This document shows, piece after piece, positions 7,814 through 16,799 of a stretch of 64,000 nucleotides of DNA; position 1 is the first letter of the stretch; each line of letters opens with the position of its first letter. The stretch comes from Oscheius dolichura (lineage: Eukaryota; Nematoda; Chromadorea; Rhabditida; Rhabditidae), in NCBI GenBank assembly GCA_932521035.1, contig OW051493.1, positions 1,364,001 to 1,428,000 on the forward strand, written 5' to 3'. Below the pieces are notes generated by a model, which saw only the letters and a program-made list of their open reading frames with translations, did not search any database and was not told the DNA's origin. The translations under genes were made by a program, and so were the position numbers.

Positions 7814-10545
7814 AGAACTTATATCCGCGGCGCCCTAAGTTCCTATCCTTCTCGGCGCGCGGATATAAGTTCCTATTCTTAATTTTTTCCATTCAACTCT
7901 CCCATGTAAACAATACGGTATTTATCCTGTCAGTATTTTTGTTTACGGTTATTTTACCAACATCCTGTCAGAATTCTTGTCAACTTGGTCAAACAGACGC
8001 TTGACAGCGTTTTGACCTGAAATCGCTATCATTCCATGTTCATTTCCCCTTTCTGTCTCCTCCAGTGTTTCTCCTTCTTCGTTGTTTTCAGGTACTATTG
8101 AAGTCGTTGCCTTTGCAGATACGAAAAATGGATGGAAAAAGGAAATGTCGTAGAAGTGACGTTCTTTCCTCGACCAAGAGAAACAAGGAAAGCGATGGAG
8201 ATGAGGAAGATGATTTCGATCAATTTCTCGACTTGTTTCCTGATGAGTTGAGGAAGAAATTGGTGCAATTGCAGAAAAGAGAAGAATGTGATTCGGTACG
8301 CTTTTTCATTTGTGTCCTTTTAGTTCGCTTTCAGAATGAGGAAACAAGTGGACCTCTCAGCGCATGTGTGGAAGAAATTAACGAAGACAATTTGAGCACA
8401 TCTGTAGTGGAGGAGAGCCCGATCGGGGCAGCAATGAATGCCTTAAATTTCCTCAATGACCCAGAGAACATCTTCGGATTCGACTTCTTTGCCAATGATG
8501 GCTCTTTTGTGGCTGATGGAATGGATGGCGCTCTTGGTACTCATGGAATCGATGCCTCCCTTGGTACTTCTCCTCCAGATGCCTCCGTTGGTGCTCCTCC
8601 TCCAGATGCTCATCGGTTTGCTACAGTTGACCCTTATTCAGTGGTTATGATGAAGATGCCGGCGAAAAAGGGTGTTCATCCTGTTTACATTCACCGGTTA
8701 GTTTACTATTTGTATAGTTAACCACTCCTTTGCTTGAAGGCTTACTGTAAGGGTTGCCAAAGGCAAGAAAAGTATTGTCTTAATCTGGCTGTAAGTGTTT
8801 TACATCGATTCCAAGCAATTGTATTAAGATTCGGAACGGATTGGTCAAGGTTCATCCAGAATCTCTCCCCCATGTGTGCAGTCCTTTGCTGTTCACCGCT
8901 TGCTTATCAGAAAGGAAATATTATGAAATAACCGAAAGTTTGGGACGAGATGCCGATCCACTGAAACCATTGCCTGCCTTCCGAAAGATGCTTGCTTCAA
9001 TTTCAGAAGATAAGAATCTCAGTAAGCGTTTTGACATCTTTGACCGTCTGATTTCTTCAGCCACCAATGAAAAATTGGTAATCGGCGCCAATTTGAGTGA
9101 TTTTCAATCGAGAAGAAGGGGTTTGTCAAAAGCTCGATCATCGAACAAGAGGCAGGCAGATGCAATTGAAATCGAAGTGAATTTTCTTTAAGCTAACGTA
9201 GACGTTGTCTTTCCAGGAGAAATACAAGCTGAGCTTGATTCCAAGCAATGGAGGTGAGATGTTTGTACACCTAGTCTCTGAAGAAATGGTGCTCTGTTTC
9301 TCCAAAAGCGTTGTACAGCTAGCTGTTTCAGTAGGTTAGTTGTCATTTAATCCTCAAATAGCCGTATCTCTCTAGGAATTACACACATTATTTCCGATGG
9401 ATGTCATTCTGCACAGCCAGCTCAATTTGGTAAAAACGGCCAGCTCTACTCTATTCACGGACTGACTCCACAAGGCGCTGCCGTTGGTTTGATGCATATA
9501 TTTCTTTCGAAGAAGACCAAAGATGCATATGGAATCGTTTTCCGAAAGCTTCAGGAGCTCCTTGTGGAATGCGGAGCTGATCCGGTCAACATTACCTTTG
9601 TTATAGACTATGAAGCGGCAGCAATCGCAGTCATTAGAAAAGTATTTCCGCCAAGAAATCCATACGTTAAACATATTTAGATTTTTAATGGATCACCGTT
9701 GCAAGGGTGCTCTTTCCATTATTCCATGGCTATCAATAGAAGAGCAAGAAAGGAAGGAATTACACTTTTGGCCGAAGAATATCCAGAAATCAAGAAATGG
9801 TATAGCAGGATATTGGCCCTCGTTTTCCTCCCAGCGGTATTTGTGGAGTTGTCCTCTTCTTGTACTTCAATTTTTTAGGATCTTCTTCCATTTTGCTCGG
9901 TGCTTAAAAATCCAGTGGGAAAAGCTCACAAGGCAAGAGCTGCATGTCGGTCCTTCCTCGATTATTTTCAATCCGTTTGGATGAAAACTTATCACGGAAT
10001 GTGGAATAAATTTCTCCAAGAGGAACATAGGACGACCAACTTGGCGGAAGCTTTTCACTCGTATGTCATTTTGTTTAATTAGCCTTGTCCACTTTTTACA
10101 GATCCCTTCAGAAAGAATTGTGTAAGCACGGAAAAAATCCACCAGTATCAGCTGTTTTGGAGATCCTACAAGAGACCCAATTACTTCGTTATTATGATCT
10201 CGTCCGTTGTCAAAGAGTAACACAAAACTTTCTATAGGGTATTCAATTAAATTTTAGGGAACGTTTAACAAGAAGTTAAGGCCTGAAGATAAACAAAGAA
10301 GGGAGGCCATTGATAAAGCTATGAAAGATTTTGACGACTTGAAAAAGAATAGTGATCCCTCGGAGGACGACATTTTCAAGTACCTCGACAGTCTAAGCCA
10401 TTTCCTTTCCCGAAAATGTTTCTAAACTTTTCACCCTGTGTTTTATCTTACAACTAATAAAATTCTTTTCACGTTGTCGTTATCAGGAAGATGGGAACTT
10501 ATATCCGCGCGCCGAGAAGGACAGGAACTTATATCCGCGGGCGCC
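7814..10545 (+). mobile_element. Complete MULE DNA transposon with terminal inverted repeats
   Basis: A near-perfect 37-bp inverted repeat bounds the element: 7837-7873 on the left and 10494-10530 on the right, with one mismatch in the central part (CCTATCC versus CCTGTCC on the matched strand). Each end also carries a second GAACTTATATCCGCG unit (7815-7829 and 10525-10539), so the ends are compound: inverted on the left and direct on the right. Between them lies one multi-exon MULE transposase gene with an uninterrupted spliced frame. No clear 8-10 bp target-site duplication was found, perhaps because the outer edges are GC-rich and rearranged. The element sits in the spacer between the two arms of the large inverted duplication. 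Confidence 0.8.
8128..10425 (+). CDS. MULE-family transposase
   Basis: Ten exons (8128-8295, 8335-8700, 8740-8790, 8829-9176, 9217-9334, 9376-9641, 9681-9836, 9879-10060, 10102-10216, 10258-10425) join in phase to 645 residues; every intron is about 38-50 nt. The N-terminal region is acidic and low-complexity. A short YCKGC Cys motif (a FLYWCH-like DNA-binding position) follows near residues 180-185. The MULE catalytic core then has its three acidic residues: Asp in SDGCHSAQPAQFGK (exon 6), Asp in VIDYEAAAI (exon 6) and Glu in RTTNLAEAFH (exon 8). The family GC..H motif is present as QGCSFHY in exon 7. MULE transposases cut and paste DNA in the nucleus by a DDE mechanism. No frameshift or stop is seen, so the gene could be active. 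The first intron is 39 nt without a stop and could also be retained. Confidence 0.85.
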
Positions 10546-10766
10546 GCGCGTCTTCCTGTCCTTCTCGGCCGCGGGTACTCTCTTTTGATTCAAAAACAAA
10601 CCAAAGGGAATAGTGAGACGGCGCCAATGAGACAGCCAAAGGAGAATATCCGCCTGTGGGCGGCTACATATTTAAAATAACTGACAGTCATGCTAGTTTC
10701 CTCGTTTCGGTTGGTCTTCCCCTTCGGATTACTGTACTTCTCGAAAATTACAAAGGCAAATATCGT

Positions 10767-11226
10767 TTATGGCTTAGAATTAATATCGATGCACACTCCG
10801 TCGTTGTTTGGATCGCTGGGTATACCATAGACGACAGTGTACCCAACAGGGCACATTCCCCCAACAGACGGTCCAAGTTGGAAGTTCGTATCGACGGTGT
10901 TGACTACAGGGCAGCAGAGATTTCCCACGGAGGAGCAGCCATAACCGACTTGGCAGGAATGGCCGGGGAAGCATGGTCCGACGGCCATGGCGCTGTTAGT
11001 TCCGCAGTTAGCAACAGCCACGCCGCAGAGATTACAGGACTTCTTGCATTTCGCAACAATGGAAGCGTAGAAGGGATTGGTACAGAAGCCGTTCTTCCCC
11101 CAGGTGACACAGCTGAAAACGACGGGTATATCCATATTCTGAAGGGGGAACTAACTTGGCGTCCTCGTCCACACATTGGGCAGAAACACCGGCGACGAGG
11201 GCCACAAGGAGGATGGCGGTGTACAT
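10767..11226 (-). CDS. Secreted ShKT plus Cys-rich domain protein, gene B (right copy)
   Basis: Exons 11226-11156 and 11112-10767 encode 138 residues. Same plan as the left copy: signal peptide MYTAILLVALVAGVSAQ, one ShKT module ending CKKSCNLC, then a Cys-rich domain with CGTNSAMAVGPC, GYGC, LCCP and MCPVGY. Compared with 5689-6160 it lacks four residues (two in the ShKT loop, two around the CQ-GYGC segment) and has many substitutions, while all cysteines are kept. This is the most diverged gene pair in the inverted duplication. Confidence 0.82.
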
Positions 11227-11260
11227 GACAGAGAAGTGCCAAACCGAGCGAGGTCTGCCA

Positions 11261-11796
11261 TTTTATAGCAGACGACCCCAGCTAGTCAAATTCACCCCGT
11301 CCCTGATCTCTCTTTCCCTTGTGTCAACCGTATTTGCAGGGTCTATTGTTTCTAGTTCAAACGCCGGCAGTGCCAGTGGGTGCGTGGGATTCTGTGAGGC
11401 AAATAGCCGGCCAGGGAAGGGATTAGCGACTGCAGGTGTTGATTTTTAGGATAAGAGGAAATGAAAACTAGAACGGTAGTAAAAAGCGAAGAAAATGCAG
11501 AAATAAGACGCGCCAGAGCCTCAAACCCCCGCGCTCCTTCGCTACCGTAACCAGCGACCTACGTATTTAAAAATATTTTTTTTGTTTTTCGGATTTTGTA
11601 AAAAGAAAAACTAGTTCCCTGTACGGAAAGACTAGAGATCACTACAGGCTTTTGTGGGCGGGTATTTGTCCAAAAAGTTGGCACAATCGCCCGTTTGAAC
11701 TAGAAACAATAGACCCTGCAAATAGGGTTGACACAAAAGGGAAAGAGAGATCAGGGACGGGGTGGATTTGACTAGCTGGGGTCGTCTGCTATAAAA
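11261..11796. promoter_or_regulatory. Divergent promoter between right-arm ShKT genes B and A
   Basis: TATA boxes at 11261-11267 (minus, gene B) and 11790-11796 (plus, gene A), with the same flanking blocks in opposite orientation and the AGAAACAATAG motif on each side. Mirror of 5157-5654. The centre (11440-11640) holds an extra AT-rich stretch not matched on the left. Confidence 0.6.
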
Positions 11797-11830
11797 TGGC
11801 AGACCTCGCTAGGTTTGGCACTTCTCTGTC

Positions 11831-12200
11831 ATGTACACCGCCATCCTCCTTGTGGCCCTCGTCGCCGGTGTTTCTGCCCAATGTGTGGACGAGGACGCCA
11901 AGTTAGTTCCCCCTCCAGAATATGCATAAACCCGTCGTTTTCAGCTGCCCCAACTGGGCCAGCAACGGTTTCTGTACCAATACCTTCTACCCTCCTTCCG
12001 TTGTTGCGCAATGCAAGAAGTCCTGTAACCTCTGTCCCACTTGTACTGACAGCCATACTCTGTGAGTTGTATAGAATTCCAAAATTACAAAGAGTCGGTT
12101 TAGGTGTCCGACACTCGTGAGGAACCACTTCTGTGAAAGTTCTTACTACTCGACAGCCGAGAAGAAACAGACCTGCGCCAAGTCTTGTGGTCTCTGTTAG
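11831..12200 (+). CDS. Secreted two-ShKT protein, gene A (right copy)
   Basis: Exons 11831-11901, 11945-12061 and 12104-12200 give 94 residues: signal peptide, ShKT 1 (CVDEDANC, W, FC, C, CNLC) and ShKT 2 (CTDSHTLC, FC, C, CGLC-stop). Intron 1 splits the Asn codon before the second Cys; intron 2 splits a Leu codon (CT|G) before the second Cys of domain 2. Near-identical to the left copy at 4753-5122. The gene ends 58 bp before a MITE. Confidence 0.82.
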
Positions 12201-12258
12201 GCAGGTGCCATGCCGACGACTATTGGGAAATTTCTACAATTTTAATAAAATATCTTTT

Positions 12259-12506
12259 TTTAAAGGAACTGTCAGGGACTGGGAGTTTCGTTCACGAAAT
12301 TGCCTGATTCCTTTCACGGGTCCCGAAGCGATAGCGCGCCCGCCTTGTTATTATGCGGGGGATGTAGCTCATTCGATGTGATTTTGACGCAGATTCTGAT
12401 GACATTTTCCATTTTTCAAAAAAAAAATGCTGAATTTGGGCTATACATATGTGTCTATATACCTCAACTACAGTAACCCGCCCCAGTCCCTGAAAGTTCC
12501 TTTAAA
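12259..12506. mobile_element. MITE with TTTAAAGGAAC ends (right-arm copy)
   Basis: Mirror of 4449-4694, starting TTTAAAGGAACTGTCAGGG and ending GTTCCTTTAAA. It was present before the arms were duplicated. It contains GGGGGATGTAGCTCATTC in the plus orientation near 12356-12373. Confidence 0.7.
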
Positions 12507-12542
12507 CTAGTTTTGACGGCGATTTCTACAAGAAAAGCTTTG

Positions 12543-12766
12543 TTATAATATTTCATTTTCATTTTCATTTTTCATTGCGAGATCAATGTATGCACATGTC
12601 TGTAGCGTGTCTAATCCAGTTAGAGCTCGCGAACTCGACGAAACTGTCTGCCCATCTCGCTTTCGGGCGTCCTCGTGTCTTTCCTCTTTCCCATGGTCTC
12701 CATTCCACGATCCTTCTCGTCCATCGGTCAATGTCTCCTTCGGCCAGGCTTCTCAGTTATAATATT
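12543..12766 (-). mobile_element. 5'-truncated non-LTR retrotransposon (LINE) with target-site duplication
   Basis: A 204-bp insert (12553-12756) is flanked by two copies of TTATAATATT (12543-12552 and 12757-12766). The left arm has the single empty site. On the minus strand the insert encodes an open C-terminal segment including RRIVEWRPWERGKTRGRPKA and a following RW, matching the GRPK-x-RW region near the C-terminus of RTE-like LINE reverse transcriptases. A stop follows, then a short 3' UTR and a (TGAAAA)n tail (reverse of the TTTTCA repeat at about 12553-12575). Simple-repeat tail, truncated 5' end and flanking duplication are the signature of target-primed reverse transcription. Confidence 0.8.
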
Positions 12767-12925
12767 AGCATCCCCAAATTTGGGGCAAAAATGGTATATA
12801 ACCTAGCGAATTGGCCCGTTTAATCATTTGGCCTTCATTCTTTTTCTAGAATATGCCAGCATTGCCTTCTTCTTCCGCCTCTTCCGTATTTTTTATGTAC
12901 GCGAACTCCAATGCTCATCTTTTAG

Positions 12926-13162
12926 ACGAACCTTCCCATTGATCTCGGGATGGATCCACCCGACCATGAAGATGAAACCGTGACGGCTGTGGAGAGTGAT
13001 CAATCGATCCGGTGGACGGCAGAAGAACTTGTAGCGGCATTGGAGTTCATGGAATTGGAGGAAATCTCCCGCGCGGATGAGCCCGAATCAAGCAAACTGG
13101 AGGCCCAGCACGCTCTTGAACAATTCTTCATCGACGCGATCAACCGAATTGTCCAGGAATAA
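12926..13162 (+). CDS. Small acidic protein (right copy), original start codon lost
   Basis: Mirror of 4007-4243. The codon aligned with the left copy's ATG is ACG at 12926-12928, still directly after a CTTTTAG acceptor-like site. The remaining frame is intact to the stop at 13162. Translation could begin at the next ATG (12950), giving 70 residues and losing the first eight. The rest of the protein is identical in sequence, so either the shorter form works or this copy is in early decay. Confidence 0.5.
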   Translation, partial: TNLPIDLGMDPPDHEDETVTAVESDQSIRWTAEELVAALEFMELEEISRADEPESSKLEAQHALEQFFIDAINRIVQE

Positions 13163-13766
13163 AATCGTGAAATGCAAAAAGGAAGAGAAAGAATTCGCTT
13201 CGAAACCCGTATTTACTAATTAGGTTTTCTTATTTTGATGGGGTCTATAGCTTTACGGGCGGGCGCCATATCAAGGCTGTGTGGGTATCCGGAAAATTAG
13301 ATTTTATGGCAGCCTGCATATTTTGGAGTCATTCGATAGATCTCTGTGTAACTTACACTTTGGTTTCTAGTGTAAAGAAATTGGTCCATCCAATGTCGAG
13401 AAATTGGCGTTTTAGTGGAGCTTTTCGGGGATCGGCTTTTCTTCAATAGACTGTGGGCGCGCGCGCAACGATCGACCGACCCGAACCCGAAACTCTGCCG
13501 GGTAGTGTCGAGTTTGATTTTTCCGTTTGATTTTTCCGTGTAGCCAATTCTGAATCCGATTCCATCTCCCCTTGAAAACTCCGATACTGCCCAGCCCTGA
13601 TGCCCAAGGCCGTTTTTCCCACGCTCCGTTTTTCCCACAAAGGCCAATTTTTCTACAGTAATCCTCGGTCGGCAGGGGAAAAACTAGAGGGCACCCGAAA
13701 ATATATTGTAGTCATTGTGTTCATTAAATTTATTACGATATCTAGAGACGATAGAATTTCGGTTCC

Positions 13767-14140
13767 TTACGGAGTACAGAGTCCACAGCTGGCGGCGCAG
13801 TACTGCCGTTTCTCTGCGTCGGAGTAGATTCTACTGGTGCAGAAATTGTTCAGGACCCAGTTGATACAGCTAAAATACTGGGGTTACTGTAAGATGGGAG
13901 CATAATTACTTGGCGACGTTGGAATCTTCACAAGGGGTGCAGAGGCCGCAAGATCGCTGACAGGTGGTCCTTATGCTGGTGTAGAGGGAATTGGTACAGA
14001 AACCGTTGCTGGCCCAGCCGGGGCAGCTGTAAATTCTCTTTTTTACCCGATCTTTGGGGGAAAACTAACTTGGGATGGTCGTCTACACAGGCGCCAGCGG
14101 CGGTAGCGATGAGAGCCAAGAGAGCGAAGATGGTGTACAT
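13767..14140 (-). CDS. Secreted protein with two ShKT domains (right copy)
   Basis: Mirror of 3027-3400: exons 14140-14070, 14026-13910 and 13869-13767 by alignment, 96 residues. The coding sequence appears identical; only intron bases differ. The promoter is mirrored as well, with the TATA box at about 14175-14181 and the inverted AGAAACAATAG motif near 14254-14264. Confidence 0.82.
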
Positions 14141-14317
14141 GGCTGAGAAGTGAAGATACGGATAGGACCTCCCATTTTATAGCAGACGACCCCAGCTAGT
14201 CAAATTTCACTTCGTCCATGATCTTTTTCCCCCTTTTATGTCTAGTTGCAATCCTATTGTTTCTAATGCAAACTGGCGGGGGCGCCAGGCGGTGCAAGCC
14301 TTTTTAGGCAAATAACA

Positions 14318-14770
14318 GCCACGAAAAAAAATTTATCCTAATTGGAAATGAACTCTGCTCGAAAATAGAAAAACAGTGATTTTTAAAGGTCCCGCAGCGA
14401 TCTTGTTTAAATTCATGAGGAGTACGGTAGTACCGATGGGCAGAACCTGGAAAGATGTGATTACTGTAATTTCATCGCAAAATGATTTCAATCCATCCAG
14501 GAGCTTGAAACTCTATGTCAGAAGGTCCCGCAACTATTGGAAAGTTTTTTTCGTTCCAGAGCTTCAAATTCCTTCAACAGTCCTTTAAAGGTTAAAAGTA
14601 GTCCATCCCGCTCCTAGTACGTGCCGTACCCATTCCATTCCCCTCCGCCACCTCTCCCAGTTATGCAAAGTTCGGAGCAATCGGTGAATCCAAAACGACC
14701 CATATTGAAGAAGGAATGCGTTATGCCCGAGATGAAATAGGACGGCAAACTCACCCTGGGTATCAGTTGA
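14318..14770. repeat. Arm-specific insertion of about 423 bp
   Basis: Absent from the left arm at the corresponding point (2820-2850). Part of it (14377-14590) starts TTTAAAGGTCCCGC and ends CCTTTAAAGG, like the ends of other MITEs in this window. The rest (14625-14675) duplicates nearby arm sequence (ATTCCATTCCCCTCCGCC, also at 14876-14893), so a local duplication accompanied the insertion. No coding potential. Confidence 0.55.
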
Positions 14771-15155
14771 CAACTATTATCCATCAAAAATCGTTTTTCT
14801 CGTGAAAATATAGAGGCAAAAGACGATTGCTCCAACAGTGACTCGAACTCGGTCAGAAAAAACGCGCCGTCCACCCATTCCATTCCCCTCCGCCACCTCT
14901 CCCAGTTGTGCAAAGTTCGGCCTTTTTTCCTGCGATTTTCGGGGGATTGGCAGTCAGCCAGCTGGATTAATATCCACTAGACCAAATGATAAATGGCAGT
15001 ATTGTTCTCCCGGTCTAGGAGTAATGCAAACGATAAACTCTACCAATTTTCTGCCCACACACTTTGTTCAGGCCCTTTTCCATTAGCTCCCTAAGTAAAC
15101 TTTGCTTGTACTATTGCTATAAAAGCCGGGTCCCGGACCGAAAGGACACACTGAA

Positions 15156-15582
15156 ATGATCCGTCAACTCGTCCTCGCCTCCTTCCTCGCGGCCCTCGCC
15201 CTCTCTGCCTGCGTTACTGAAGTAAGGGGATACTGTAGACGAACTAATCCCTTCGGGAGCTAAATAGTAAGGATTAAATATTTTAGGGCCCAGTGATTAT
15301 GGGAACCTGTCCTCCCGGTACTACTGAGGTCACTAATAACGGGAACCAAGAATGTGCCCGTCCTGAAAATGTTGCTGGCTGCCAGAGTGGAGGAAACGGG
15401 GGAAATGGAGGGAATGGTGGTAGCTGCACGGATGCCCAGCCTAAGTAATCTTTTCCTCCTTTTTGGAATCTAAAAATGTGGTTTTCAGCTGCGCCGCCTG
15501 GGTGGCTACTGGTTTCTGCAATGGCCCCCGCACCATAGCCGAGAAGAGAACCTTCTGCGCCAGGTCTTGCAATCTCTGCTGA
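15156..15582 (+). CDS. Small secreted protein with C-terminal ShKT domain (right copy)
   Basis: Exons 15156-15221, 15287-15444 and 15489-15582 give 105 residues: signal peptide (MIRQLVLASFLAALALSAC), a Cys-containing segment (CPPGTTEVTNNGNQEC), a Gly/Asn-rich GGNGGNGGNGG linker, and a C-terminal ShKT module ending ARSCNLC. The last intron again splits an Asn codon before the second Cys of the module. TATAAAA is at 15118-15124. Mirror copy at 2008-2434 with essentially the same coding sequence. Confidence 0.82.
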
Positions 15583-15892
15583 GGAACGAATAGATTTTGA
15601 GGGGGATAAAATTAATAAAGTTCTTTTGAAAGTTTTCAAAATAATAAAAGGTAGACGAAGGCCTACAAAACGCCTCGCTTTGTTCGTAGACGGGAGTGTC
15701 GGGTGTTTGTGTCCGTATCTCGGTCATTTCTTGGTCGATTTCAAAAATGTGCCCCGACACTCCCGTCTACGACTAAAAACGGGCGCGACGAAACAAATCC
15801 TGGATTCGTAGAAACGCCATTACGATTTACTTGTGATTGCAATGGTATTTCTTTTATTTTTTTTGTTGCTGAATGTAACTAATCGGATGTAG

Positions 15893-16795
15893 CTATAAGA
15901 TATCTTCATTGTATACGAATTTCTTATCTCCGCAAGAATGAGACCAAATCTGGTAGTTGGTGGATAAATCCAGCCGAAGAAAGAAGTCTTCACAAATGGC
16001 GTCGCCCCTCATAAAGACAATACTATTCCTCTTGTACATCAGCAACAATGCCTGCTCCTCACCATGTACGAGTCTAAACATCGGCAAAATAATGAAAAAG
16101 AGGGTTCAAAATCCTACCGTTTCCTATAATTAGCACGTGACTCATCTTCCCATCTTTTTGATAGCGTTCCTTCCAAGGAAAGGGCCCATTTTATCAGTTC
16201 ATCGTCTATAATTTCCTTATTTTCATCAAAGATACAAGGAATTTATATTGGGAACTTCCTCATACTGCCGAGACTTTATGGGTGCGAGAAACGCCGCCGG
16301 ATCCATAATTTGGCAGTCGACGGGAGTGTCGGGTGTTTGTGTCCGTATCTCGGTCATTTCTTGGTCGATTTCAAAAAATTCAAAGACCTAGTTGGAGAGC
16401 ACGAAAAGACGATCCATCTCAACCGACCCAGGAAAACAATCTGTAGCCCAACAAACTTTGCCCTAGAATATGTTACGTAACGCGGCGCGCCCGGGCATTT
16501 GCCTATGTATAGTAAATACAACTAGAACTCATCCCGCTGTCACTAATATACATCGTAATATAGGGTCCTTTTATGCTGAACGGCTCGTTATATTCAGGGC
16601 TGTAATAGGGTTCCACATTATCCTCATCGTCGATGTCCACCTTCCAAACCTTGTGCAGCTTATACTTCTAAACCAGGCTTATTCCATTTTCAACGGATTC
16701 TGACTCTACCTTATGGTATATTCTCCATATTTTATAGATAAAAACAGCCAGGACAGTGAGAATTACGCGATACAGATTACGGTAGTTCCTTGGGC
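15893..16795 (-). pseudogene. Unknown single-pass membrane protein-like gene interrupted by a MITE
   Basis: Minus-strand exons. About 16795-16710 encodes a hydrophobic segment (YRVILTVLAVFIYKIW) and ends at a GTAGAG donor. 16667-16503 follows a GTTTAG acceptor and encodes a very acidic, Tyr-rich stretch (VDIDDEDNVEPYYSPEYNEP). 16319-16500 is a MITE. Beyond it, frames at about 16240-16128 (FDENKEIIDDELIKWALS) and 16067-15893 (VHGEEQALLLMYKRNSIVFM) are linked by an intron starting GTAGGATTT. The exon entering the MITE ends in a stop right at its edge (16503-16505). The coding look on both sides suggests one gene broken by the insertion, but an intronic location cannot be excluded. I do not recognise the family. 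Confidence 0.45.
16319..16502. mobile_element. MITE of the GTTACGTAAC family (half copy)
   Basis: Starts CGGGAGTGTCGGGTGTTTGTGTCCG-like (16319 on) and reaches the family's central palindrome GTTACGTAAC at 16472-16481, then stops at CGCGCCCGGGC. It lacks the second arm present in the full copy at 40645-41011. It lies between exon-like pieces of the interrupted gene above. Confidence 0.65.
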
Positions 16796-16799
16796 TATG

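Larger units (their letters stand above)
10654..15744. repeat. Right arm of giant inverted duplication
   Basis: Reverse complement of 1846-6273 with the same five genes in mirror order. It is about 0.66 kb longer, mainly because of two insertions absent from the left arm: one of about 423 bp near 14318-14770, and a 204-bp truncated LINE with its duplicated target at 12543-12766. Both therefore arrived after the duplication, or were lost on the left. Confidence 0.9.
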
